The position numbers and the translations under genes were made by a program. Positions 56,500 through 64,000 of a stretch of 64,000 bases of DNA are shown here, piece after piece; position 1 is the first letter of the stretch; each line of letters begins with the position of its first letter. The notes beneath the pieces were generated by a model that had not been told where the DNA came from, searched no databases, and was given only the letters and a program-made list of their open reading frames with translations. The stretch comes from Marinibactrum halimedae (lineage in GTDB: Bacteria; Pseudomonadota; Gammaproteobacteria; Pseudomonadales; Cellvibrionaceae), in the NCBI RefSeq assembly GCF_021234875.1, contig NZ_JAJQVM010000017.1:49859-113858 (forward strand). The letters run 5' to 3'.

Positions 56500-57687
56500 T
56501 CAAAAACGCGCAGAAAAAGTGACAGCAAATAAAGACCAGTCTTTATCGGTAGGTTCGGTTAGGGGGTTTTCTAGAATTGATAGCCATCCAGTTCCTTCAA
56601 TAGAGTGAATTTCGGCGCTGACCATGTAATGTTGATTAAAATCCCAACGAGTACCTAGAGTCCAATCTTTGGCATAGCGAATGTGACCCTGAATGCCTGT
56701 CGCTGCTTCAAAGTCTTCGCCTTTCGGATCATCATTATTCCACACTAACTCGTCGTATCGTAGAAACCAACGCCACTTGTTGCTCAGGCGATATTCGCCT
56801 TGGATAAAGAAGTTATGACCTTCAATATCACCTTCTAGTGGTGGGCCAAAGTCTTTTAACGCCGTTTTTCGGATGACGTATTCGGCGGTTAATGTCCATT
56901 GCTCTTGTTGGTACTGAACTGAAAAAATTAATGGGCGTAGGTCAAGAAAGCCAGGGCTCAATAAGTCATCTCTACTTGGTTTGTAATCAAGCTCAATATC
57001 AGCGGCAGTCAATGCTGCTCGAAAACGTCCAAAATCATAATCGTAATTTAGTCGAGCCATCCAACTTCTTGCCCCTTCAAATTCACCAGGAACAGATTGA
57101 AAAAATGTGGCAGGCTCTAAATCTGGGTCTTCCGTCCGAGGTTCAAAAACACCGATTTGGAACGTAATATCGGATTTTTCTAATCGATGTTGATGAATGA
57201 GGTGGGCGCCATCGGATGATAGTGCCAAATTTCGATTCACATCAAAGTAAACCGATTGAGGTAAAAGAATGCTGGGGCGAGTGGCGGCTACGTCGCGTGT
57301 ATCATTATAAAAACCATAAGGATTGACGACGCGCCCTAAGCGAACACTGGTTTCATAATGCTCATCAATCAGAAGTTTGATGTTGGCAAATGCAAAATCG
57401 ATGCGTATGTTGCCGTCGTCTGTTTCTCCAGCATCACGGGCAACAGCTTGGGTGGCGAAGTGAAAGCGCTTATGTGGTTCCCATAGGCCATTTAAGCCGA
57501 GTTCGTAAAACTCAAAACTGCCGTTTTCACTATCGCCAAAGAAGTTATTATCGTCACTGTGTAAATAACTGATTGCTGCAAAACCGTGTAACTGAAACTC
57601 TTGGGGGCTGGCAGCCAATACCATCGCCGGCATGCTTATGATGCTCGCTATGCTTGAGGTGATGATTGATCTTATGTTGAGCTTCAT
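56500..57687 (-). CDS. Outer-membrane beta-barrel (porin-like) protein
   Basis: This is a 395-aa exported protein. A signal peptide ends near residue 26 (ISMPAMVLAASPQ). The rest alternates hydrophobic and polar residues, as in barrels: FQLHGFAAISYLHSD, FEFYELGLNGLWEP, RFRAALTAADIELDY, WTLTAEYVIRKTAL, RWRWFLRYDELVWN. It ends in the aromatic F (FAVTFSARF) used for outer-membrane insertion. It overlaps the preceding PstS-like gene by 4 nt, so the two are translationally coupled. It is not a classical trimeric porin by sequence; it resembles the phosphate/pyrophosphate- or TPR-porin-like barrels found beside PstS-like proteins. The substrate is unknown, and it may be a receptor rather than a pore. 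Confidence 0.82.
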   Translation of the reverse strand: MKLNIRSIITSSIASIISMPAMVLAASPQEFQLHGFAAISYLHSDDNNFFGDSENGSFEFYELGLNGLWEPHKRFHFATQAVARDAGETDDGNIRIDFAFANIKLLIDEHYETSVRLGRVVNPYGFYNDTRDVAATRPSILLPQSVYFDVNRNLALSSDGAHLIHQHRLEKSDITFQIGVFEPRTEDPDLEPATFFQSVPGEFEGARSWMARLNYDYDFGRFRAALTAADIELDYKPSRDDLLSPGFLDLRPLIFSVQYQQEQWTLTAEYVIRKTALKDFGPPLEGDIEGHNFFIQGEYRLSNKWRWFLRYDELVWNNDDPKGEDFEAATGIQGHIRYAKDWTLGTRWDFNQHYMVSAEIHSIEGTGWLSILENPLTEPTDKDWSLFAVTFSARF

Positions 57688-58136
57688 AGTGATTCCAGCG
57701 TAATTATTTTCACTTGATCGTTGGCATTGTCAGAGAGGATATAGCCAATGGCATCTTGCGTTTTAGATATATGCTCTATCATCTCCTTTTCAGATTGAAC
57801 AACAGAGGGAGATTGTCCGACACCAGAGTAGACACGGCGATCCCATATTCGCCTTAAATTATAAGGGAAGGTTTGCAGTACTTTCTTGGCAAACAGTTCA
57901 TGTGTGGGGTCGTTATCTGTCAGCACAAAAACTTGTATGGCCTCACCATTAGGCCATGAACGTTTTCGCATGGCAAAAATGGAACGTAATTCATGGGATT
58001 TTAAATGACTTGGTTCAACGCTCTTGTTCACAATAACAATAACACCACCTTTGTTGGTATCAGTTGATGCAAGAGTACTGGCACAGAAAAGCAGTATGAG
58101 CAGAGTAACGATTGTATAGGTTAACCGTTCAAGCAT
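57684..58136 (-). CDS. Small PstS-like periplasmic phosphate-binding-type protein
   Basis: This is a 150-aa exported protein. A signal peptide (LTYTIVTLLILLFCASTLAS) precedes a single lobe resembling the PstS/PBP-like fold: VIVIVNKSVEPSHLKSHELRSIFAMRKRSWPNGEAIQVF, then IWDRRVYSGVGQSP and DAIGYIL. Full PstS proteins are about 330 aa with two lobes; here only about one lobe is present. Such short members are common beside porin-like and signalling genes and need not transport phosphate. It overlaps the downstream porin gene by 4 nt. A large GGDEF-EAL sensor gene lies upstream on the same strand. Confidence 0.83.
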   Translation of the reverse strand: MLERLTYTIVTLLILLFCASTLASTDTNKGGVIVIVNKSVEPSHLKSHELRSIFAMRKRSWPNGEAIQVFVLTDNDPTHELFAKKVLQTFPYNLRRIWDRRVYSGVGQSPSVVQSEKEMIEHISKTQDAIGYILSDNANDQVKIITLESL

Positions 58137-58429
58137 GAGTAATGTATCCCGGTTACAAAGCAGATGTTGTGGTTGAGAGTGTTTTTCATATTTTGCTCTA
58201 GGTAATTAGTGCCCTTAAAAATATGAAAGCAAAGGTCTGTAGCCTCGACCATTTTTTTGTGCAATTTCTTTAATCCGATAGTAATGCGGTCAAGGTTGAC
58301 TTTACACATTCTCATTGTTCGAGCAGGATCTTTTTTCGCTTGTTTTGATGAGTGCTCTATCAGAGTGGAAATAAAGCCCTCTCGAATAAAAAAGATAGCG
58401 TGTATTTCGAGAGTGGGAAAGTAAAACAT
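58121..58429 (-). CDS. Possible small protein, 102 aa
   Basis: A 102-codon frame precedes the PstS-like gene on the same strand and overlaps its start by 16 nt. I recognise no family. The middle (~45-85) is helical and Lys-rich with three cysteines nearby. AAGG lies about 14 nt before the ATG, a weak signal. It could be a real small gene of the module or a chance frame; I rate the latter more likely. Confidence 0.25.
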   Translation of the reverse strand: MFYFPTLEIHAIFFIREGFISTLIEHSSKQAKKDPARTMRMCKVNLDRITIGLKKLHKKMVEATDLCFHIFKGTNYLEQNMKNTLNHNICFVTGIHYSCLNG

Positions 58430-58727
58430 GCGTATGAACGCCTTATAAATAAATCAAGTGTGGTAACAGGTGGTGTGATTATGCTGGGCTAGTTAATGCG
58501 AGTATTCGTATTGGGTCCTTCCGTACTTTTTATACATTTCTAGCCTTTCTTTTAATTTTATTAATCGTATTTTTATTTGATTTCGATATCCCCATTTTTT
58601 GGCAGAGGTTTATCTGATTTTATTCTCAATAAAGACCTCTCGTCAAAGTATTATCCCTGATTCATTCTGCACTTTTTGTGGAAAGTACTATCTGATTTTG
58701 GAAAGTACTATCTGATTGTGGAAAGGA
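58137..58727. other. Region between the GGDEF-EAL gene and the PstS-like gene
   Basis: 591 bp in which only the doubtful 102-codon frame occurs. The right end holds a 20-bp tandem repeat that runs into the stop codon of the GGDEF-EAL gene. No terminator is clear, so read-through from that gene toward the PstS-like/porin pair is possible. Confidence 0.5.
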
Positions 58728-58733
58728 TTATCG
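58679..58733. repeat. 20-bp tandem repeat, about 2.7 copies, overlapping the GGDEF-EAL stop codon
   Basis: TGGAAAGTACTATCTGATT occurs at 58679 and 58699; a diverged third copy starts at 58719 and contains the minus-strand stop codon at 58728-58730. Confidence 0.9.
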
Positions 58734-61667
58734 TTTGGCTATCCCACTCACGGGTTCCAAATATGGCGTTTGATTTTCAATAACAGTAACCAAGTGTGGC
58801 TTTGGTTTACCAATGTAATATCCCTGTGCATAACCAACGCCAAGCTCTTTGAGCAGAGAGAGTTGGAATGGCGTTTCTACAAATTCTGCGATAGATTGCT
58901 TTCCTAACCCATGGACTACATCCGTGAGGGCTTTTACAAAAAGTTTGTCTTCTCTATCAGAGGCGAGATTTCTTACAAATGATCCGTCAATTTTGACAAA
59001 ATCAACCGGTAATTGGCGCAAATAGTACCAAGACGCAAAGCCGACGCCGAAGTCATCCAGTGCAAAGCGATAACCGAGTGCTCGGAAGTCTCCTATGACA
59101 TGAGCGGCGGTATTAATATCTTCTACGGCAGAGGTTTCGGTTAGTTCGAATATTAGATTAGATCGGTCAATGTTGTATTTCCCCACTTCATATTCAATGT
59201 GATCAATGAAGTTACGGTCTGCAATAGCCCTTGCAGAGAGGTTCACAGCTAATGTTACCTCTTGAAAGCCTTGTTTTTTGAATTTATGGAGGGCTTTGCA
59301 GGCTAGCGTAACGACTCGACTGTCTATCTCACAAATTAGTCCGGTTTTTTCAGCAATTGGAATAAACACGCCGGGAGAAATGATTTCATCTTTTTCATCT
59401 ATCATCCGCACTAAGGCTTCAAAGTGAGAGATTCTTCCACGTGCTATGTCGTAGATGGGTTGGTAGTGGAGAATCAAACGGTCAGCATCTAATGCTTCTT
59501 GTAGTCGCGATTTCCAGTTAACGGTATTGCGAAGTTTATTTCTTTCACGATCTTCCGGTGAAAAAATTTGCCAATTAGTACGAGCATTACTGGAGGCTTT
59601 GGCTTTAAACATAGCCAAATCAGCATTGGCCATAAGGTCTTCGGCGGCAATACCATGGTCTGGGTACAATGAAATACCAATGCTGACGCTAATTTTGTGA
59701 GTGGAACCGTTGGCACTGATTTTGGTATGACGAATAATTTCTGACAGTTTGGTGGCAAAGGCAATGGCGCTGCTACGGTCGGATTGTTCTAGCAGAATGG
59801 CAAATTCATCTCCGCCTAAACGAGCAATAACATCCGTTTCTTGAATATCGTGCCTTAGTTTTTGGGAGATTTCTTGCAATAGGTAATCGCCTGCCATATG
59901 GCCACTGGTATCATTGATGGACTTGAATTGGTCAATATCAAAGAAGATTAATGCGCCAGGCTCTTGGTTACGTTGATGCTGTTTAAGTGCACGTTCGAAT
60001 TCTAATTGAAAACGGCGACGATTGAGTAATTCAGTTAGTGGATCGTGTTCGGCAAGCCACGCCAAATTCTTTTCGGCTTGTTTTCGTTCTGTTAGATCAA
60101 GCCCCACTGATAAAATGGCAGATCGCTTAGGGTCAGCAGGGTTTAGGCAGCTATGGTACCAATCCATATGGAGTTGCCGTCCGTGGGGCGATTTAAAGTC
60201 CAACTCATGGTGAAATTCATGTAAATCACCATTAATCAGCTGGCGAATACCATCACGAATCAATTGCTGGGTCACATCATCTAATCGCGATAAAAAATTT
60301 TCGTGGTGTTCTTGATCTTCTTTCAACCCCAATAACGCTCTCCCTTCGGAGTTGATGAGTTGAATATCTCCGTCTGGGCTTTGAGTAAAGATGACAACAT
60401 GTACATTATTCAGGAGGCTGGTGACAAAATTTCGCTCTTCCAGTAATTCACGACTTCGTGTTTTTAATCGTTTGGTTCGAGATTTGACGGTCTCATCCAG
60501 TCTATCCAATGTGCCAGCCAATAAGGTGGCGGCATCAAACAACTCATGAATTTCATTGCGTAAAAATCGTCCGCTGGGCTTGTCCAGTCTCTCTGCTGTT
60601 TTGGTACGACCGCTACTGGCTAGCTGTGGGAGGCCTTTGGATAACACTTGAAGACGAACCATGGGAACCCATAGAGAGGCCAGCACGACGGCTTCGGTTA
60701 AAATTAGGGTTGCGATTGCAGCAGCAATAAAGGTGCGCAATGTATTGGTGAGGTTTTGAATATCGCTGGTAATGTCGTCCAAAACAACCAAATTGGCTGA
60801 AGAAGACTCCTTGTTGTCTGAAAGCGGGATAATACCGATCTCATAGGTATTACCATCCCAAACACGAGTAACTTTTTTCTGCTCTAGTAATTCTTCGAGG
60901 CTCCAGTTGCTGGCAACTGACAATAGGAGGTTATGAGTGAGTGGGATGCCTGTCAGGGCCACGACATCGTGTGACCAGCGTTCTAAACTGCGGCGGCCAC
61001 TGCGTGTTTGGCTTGCTTGAGATGGCACCAATAATCCAATATCGGCATTCGTATTGGCTTGGAACTGCAATACAGCATCGGCTAATGAACTCGTCAAAAT
61101 CAGCAGACCAAGCTCTAAATTATCAAGTAAAACAGGAACAATGACTACTTGTAAGCATGTAGTGGGGCACCATACGCGTGTTACGGGGGATTCGGAGGAC
61201 TTTACGGTAGATTTCCATTGCTCTGGGATTTGAGCCGGATCAACCTTGTTGCCCCAAGAGGCTAAACTGGCATTGTGGTCGTCGACCAATAATAGTGAGT
61301 CGACTCCCCAATCAAAGTTTAATTGTCCCCAATTTTTTTCCAGTACGGAAATCAGGCGGGCCTGGGTGGACATTGTGGTGTCAGAGTCTTGCTGTGCCTG
61401 ATCTTGCATGTGGCTGGCAAGGCGAAGAAGCTGTAATTGAATACCTGCAAGGGCACCGTTAACGGCTTGCTGTCGGTCTTCAAACACGCGATTACGCTCA
61501 TTGATATGAGTGATATCGAGGTTCTTTTTTCCAAAGTACGTTAATAGACTGATTGCGCTGAACAGAACAACACTGACAACGATGACGGCCTGCCATTTTA
61601 GGCTTAAAAAGTTTTTGCGTTTATCTTCGGTCAATGTCAAGGATATAGCACCATATGTGAACGACAT
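58728..61667 (-). CDS. Membrane sensor with PAS, GGDEF and EAL domains (c-di-GMP turnover)
   Basis: This is a 979-aa inner-membrane signalling protein. Order: TM1 ~24-46; a periplasmic sensor region ~47-312; TM2 ~315-338; a HAMP-like linker; a PAS domain ~430-545 (NNVHVVIFTQSPDGDIQL); GGDEF ~555-715 with an intact RLGGDEF near 615; EAL ~735-975. EAL catalytic residues look complete: EALVR near 750, NLSARAI, FELTETSAVED, LDDFGVGFASW, VKIDG and EFVETP. Both synthase and phosphodiesterase activity are possible; which one dominates is unknown. The PstS-like and porin-like genes follow on the same strand. No clear Shine-Dalgarno site precedes the ATG. Confidence 0.92.
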   Translation of the reverse strand: MSFTYGAISLTLTEDKRKNFLSLKWQAVIVVSVVLFSAISLLTYFGKKNLDITHINERNRVFEDRQQAVNGALAGIQLQLLRLASHMQDQAQQDSDTTMSTQARLISVLEKNWGQLNFDWGVDSLLLVDDHNASLASWGNKVDPAQIPEQWKSTVKSSESPVTRVWCPTTCLQVVIVPVLLDNLELGLLILTSSLADAVLQFQANTNADIGLLVPSQASQTRSGRRSLERWSHDVVALTGIPLTHNLLLSVASNWSLEELLEQKKVTRVWDGNTYEIGIIPLSDNKESSSANLVVLDDITSDIQNLTNTLRTFIAAAIATLILTEAVVLASLWVPMVRLQVLSKGLPQLASSGRTKTAERLDKPSGRFLRNEIHELFDAATLLAGTLDRLDETVKSRTKRLKTRSRELLEERNFVTSLLNNVHVVIFTQSPDGDIQLINSEGRALLGLKEDQEHHENFLSRLDDVTQQLIRDGIRQLINGDLHEFHHELDFKSPHGRQLHMDWYHSCLNPADPKRSAILSVGLDLTERKQAEKNLAWLAEHDPLTELLNRRRFQLEFERALKQHQRNQEPGALIFFDIDQFKSINDTSGHMAGDYLLQEISQKLRHDIQETDVIARLGGDEFAILLEQSDRSSAIAFATKLSEIIRHTKISANGSTHKISVSIGISLYPDHGIAAEDLMANADLAMFKAKASSNARTNWQIFSPEDRERNKLRNTVNWKSRLQEALDADRLILHYQPIYDIARGRISHFEALVRMIDEKDEIISPGVFIPIAEKTGLICEIDSRVVTLACKALHKFKKQGFQEVTLAVNLSARAIADRNFIDHIEYEVGKYNIDRSNLIFELTETSAVEDINTAAHVIGDFRALGYRFALDDFGVGFASWYYLRQLPVDFVKIDGSFVRNLASDREDKLFVKALTDVVHGLGKQSIAEFVETPFQLSLLKELGVGYAQGYYIGKPKPHLVTVIENQTPYLEPVSGIAKR

Positions 61668-61848
61668 TACTGATTATAGTAATCGGCCTGATGATTATTC
61701 ATAAATTTTCTGCCTAGTTGATTAAGTTAACCAAAATTTTCATGCTCAAAAAGGCGTGTAAAGTTTCTAGATGATTTTTGCGCCGAAATGTAAATTAATG
61801 TGAAGATGTAAAACTAATCAATAAAAGAAGGTTTTACAATCATGGAAT

Positions 61849-62847
61849 TTATGTATCAAAGGCTTTTTGAGCATGTGCGGTAGTCACCGATATTGTCGAG
61901 AAAAATTGATTTTTTTCTTGTAGTACTTGCAGATTTGTACGCCATTGATTAAGTTCTTGTCTAGAAAGTATTCCGTTATTGACGGCCGCCTCTTCGATCA
62001 TGTCTGATTGTGTGAGGTATTTCCAAGTATCATAGTCGTTAACCACTACCGCATGAGTGAACAACTGTAAGTTGAAAAGTGTTTTTGTACACGCCAAAGA
62101 AGAAATCTTGTGGTGGTCTGATAAATCTGAGGATGTTTGATTCTCAATTTTGTCTTGTGTCGGTGTGGTTTGCTCGGATGGGTGTTGATTAAATGTGTTT
62201 TGAGTAATTGATGTACTCAAAGATAGCGAAAAATTACTCGATGCTGCCACCTTCGTTGAATTATCATGCTCCTTAGTTGGAATGACCATTAGCTCAGAGA
62301 AGAGGCTTTTTAGTTGGCGGCCGGAATAACCATTCTTTAGTATTTTTTCTGCGGAAAACTGCTTAAGGCGGAATTCCGTTGATGGACAAGTATTGTGGGT
62401 AGAGAGACTGCCCCAATCCGTGTCCACAATAACGATATGGCCGCCAGGCGCAGTAATGCGGATGGCTTCTGCCAGTGCGAGTTCAGGGTTTTCGAGATGC
62501 ATAAAAACTCGCTCGCATCGGACAGCATTAAAGCGATTATTAGCGAAAGGCAATTGATAGGCGCTGGCGGTGAAGTATTCTATTTGATAATAATCCATTG
62601 AGTGAGCTGTTTCCTGAGCCACTGCAATCATATCTGGGTCGTGGTCAACACCGATAATTGACCGTGGCGGTGTGTCGAGATTCGCTAGCTTATGAGTATC
62701 GATGCCACTGCCACATCCAATATCGAGGACATGGGCATCGGGGGTGATGTTCATCAATCTATAGCTATGGTTTTTGATTTGGTTGAAATAATCATTGGCT
62801 GTGGCCAGATATTGATGATCAACATAGCCTGGTTCGACTTTTAACAT
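61849..62847 (-). CDS. Class I SAM-dependent methyltransferase with low-complexity insert
   Basis: This is a 332-aa cytoplasmic enzyme. I start it at 62847 because AAAGGAG lies 8 nt upstream; an in-frame ATG 30 nt earlier has none. The SAM-binding motif I VLDIGCGSG is at 40-48, the acidic motif GVDHDPD follows near 70, and motif IV-like FNAVRCERVFMHLENP near 112 resembles the UbiE/BioC type. The C-terminal cap (NGYSGRQLKSLFSE ... WRTNLQVLQEKNQFF) is interrupted at ~188-250 by a Ser/Thr/Gln/Asn-rich stretch. It is divergent from the exosortase-associated acyltransferase gene, sharing a short promoter region. Substrate unknown. Confidence 0.88.
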   Translation of the reverse strand: MLKVEPGYVDHQYLATANDYFNQIKNHSYRLMNITPDAHVLDIGCGSGIDTHKLANLDTPPRSIIGVDHDPDMIAVAQETAHSMDYYQIEYFTASAYQLPFANNRFNAVRCERVFMHLENPELALAEAIRITAPGGHIVIVDTDWGSLSTHNTCPSTEFRLKQFSAEKILKNGYSGRQLKSLFSELMVIPTKEHDNSTKVAASSNFSLSLSTSITQNTFNQHPSEQTTPTQDKIENQTSSDLSDHHKISSLACTKTLFNLQLFTHAVVVNDYDTWKYLTQSDMIEEAAVNNGILSRQELNQWRTNLQVLQEKNQFFSTISVTTAHAQKAFDT

Positions 62848-62933
62848 GATGCGGACTCCTTTAATTGTGATACCCATTTTGTTGTTGGGTACTGCTTTTA
62901 AGGTAGACGACGGTGTTTCTCAGGGAAAGCCAA

Positions 62934-63692
62934 ATGAAACGTGCAGTAGAATTATTCTTGGAATATTTTGACGTCTTACAAGCAGAGAGCGAAACTCTGC
63001 GTAATTGTGCTTATCGCATTCGCTATCAGGTCTATTGTGAGGAATTTCGGTTTGAAAATCGAAACCAATTCCCCGATGCAATGGAACGAGACGAATACGA
63101 TGATCAATCCGACCATTGTTTGTTTATTCATAGACCGAGTAATCAAGCGGCGGGTTGCTCGCGCCTGATTCATATTGACCCCGCTAATGGTTTATCACTT
63201 CCTTTTTTAAGATATTGCAAAGAATCTATTAATTATCAATTATTCAATCCAGATGATTATGCCTTTAATGAAATAGTGGAGTTTTCACGTTTGTCGGTGA
63301 CTCGTCAATTTCGGCGGCGCTGTAGTGATCAGGGTATGTTCTATACCAAGCCTGTTTCGTCTCAATCGTTAAATAAGAAACGTCATCCATTCCCCATTGT
63401 ACCGGTTTCTCTATTTCTTGCCTCTATTAGTTTATTTTTAGAAAGTGGTGCAGCGGTGGGTGTGGCAATGATGGAAACACGGCTTTCTCGTATGCTGCAC
63501 ATATACGGTTTGCGCTTCGAACAGGTTGGCCCTGTTGTTGATTACCACGGTAAAAGGGCGCCGTTTATTCTTCGCCGAGAAAATGCTACTTGTTGGATGA
63601 CAAAAGAAGTTCTTGAGCTGTTTTATTGTATACAAGAAAGAATGCGTGAAAGTCGTCAACAGGAAGATGCTTTATCTCTCGTCGGTTCTTGA
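62934..63692 (+). CDS. PEP-CTERM/exosortase system-associated acyltransferase
   Basis: This is a 252-aa GNAT-fold protein of the putative acyltransferase family associated with PEP-CTERM/exosortase systems; it resembles autoinducer synthases and N-acyl amino acid synthases. I start it at 62934 (AGGGA 7 nt upstream). Diagnostic blocks: FDVLQAESETLRNCAYRIRY followed by QVYCEEFRFE, then MERDEYDDQSDHCLF, AGCSRLIHID, and VEFSRLSVTRQFRRR. Family members lie beside exopolysaccharide and exosortase genes, so such a cluster probably continues beyond the right edge (inference). No PEP-CTERM protein or exosortase is inside this window. The substrate and product are unknown. Confidence 0.87.
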   Translation: MKRAVELFLEYFDVLQAESETLRNCAYRIRYQVYCEEFRFENRNQFPDAMERDEYDDQSDHCLFIHRPSNQAAGCSRLIHIDPANGLSLPFLRYCKESINYQLFNPDDYAFNEIVEFSRLSVTRQFRRRCSDQGMFYTKPVSSQSLNKKRHPFPIVPVSLFLASISLFLESGAAVGVAMMETRLSRMLHIYGLRFEQVGPVVDYHGKRAPFILRRENATCWMTKEVLELFYCIQERMRESRQQEDALSLVGS

Positions 63693-64000
63693 TAATACTT
63701 TTTTGAATAATATTGATTGTGGAAGAAAGAAGTAAAAGGCGTTCTTTTGGGTGTGGTGACGCTTTTTGTTTAATTTTAAAAATAAATAGGTTGGGTGTTT
63801 TTATCCTTTTAGGGAACCTCTATAAATTCGTTTTTTTAGCGCGATAATTTTCTAATTTTTTCTACCGGAACACTTACCGAAAATAATTATCATTACGCAT
63901 TTATTTACAAAAATATTGGATAAAAATTCGTTCTTTTGATGATTTTTTCTCCCTATTTGTATATTCCAGACGCACGTTGGCCGCATAGCGTGACAAATCG
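63693..64000. other. AT-rich gene-free end of the window
   Basis: 308 bp without a gene. It is very AT-rich. A sequence at 63879-63897 matches the 19-bp Fur consensus at 14 positions, which may be chance in such AT-rich DNA. Confidence 0.45.

Overview
The window is chromosomal DNA of a Gram-negative gammaproteobacterium of moderate GC content. It is most likely a marine, Pseudomonas-related lineage (Cellvibrionales/Oceanospirillales type); I cannot name the genus from sequence alone. The reasons are a complete gammaproteobacterial division and cell-wall (dcw) cluster in the order mraZ-rsmH-ftsL-ftsI-murE-murF-mraY-murD-ftsW-murG-murC-ddl-ftsQ-ftsA-ftsZ-lpxC, followed by M23 peptidase-secA-argJ-mutT as in pseudomonads. 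OmpW and porin-type outer-membrane proteins, secreted Ig/MAM/CBM-bearing proteins, and a PEP-CTERM/exosortase-associated acyltransferase at the right edge also fit.

Layout. 1-5.5 kb: end of hemB, an orphan ParA ATPase, a cold-shock protein with a long leader, a Na+/alanine-type symporter and a secreted M28 peptidase. 5.7-11.5 kb: a membrane diguanylate cyclase, a PAS protein with a degenerate GGDEF domain, a sterol-desaturase-like hydroxylase, an unknown 144-aa protein and a TPR membrane protein. 11.9-25.6 kb is an accessory envelope/secretome region: a trypsin-fold protease with a MAM-like domain, a chalcone-isomerase-like/TonB-like fusion, a MATE exporter, OmpW with a candidate Anr/FNR site, a 1079-aa Ig/PKD/beta-helix surface protein and an 832-aa GLUG-repeat/CBM protein. 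25.9-30.4 kb: clpB behind a strong candidate sigma-32 promoter, a periplasmic solute-binding protein and a Nudix hydrolase. 30.7-56.5 kb: the dcw cluster and its lpxC-M23-secA-argJ-mutT tail, nearly all on the plus strand with many stop/start overlaps. 56.5-61.7 kb (minus strand): an outer-membrane barrel, a small PstS-like periplasmic protein and a large GGDEF+EAL sensor, which may form one signalling module. 61.8-63.7 kb: a methyltransferase diverging from the exosortase-associated acyltransferase.

How the genes fit together. The dcw genes make lipid II and build the divisome, and lpxC, the M23 factor and secA add lipid A, septal hydrolysis and export functions. A near-consensus promoter followed by four GTGG boxes at exact 10-bp spacing lies ahead of mraZ and probably carries MraZ autoregulation. 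Three c-di-GMP-type proteins and several secreted multidomain proteins suggest a surface-associated lifestyle.

The most unusual genome-level signal is a set of about ten short head-to-tail tandem duplications (unit 13-20 bp). Several start at, overlap or directly follow stop codons (mraZ, ftsQ, the secreted protease, the GGDEF-EAL gene). No rRNA, tRNA, CRISPR array, insertion sequence or prophage was recognised.
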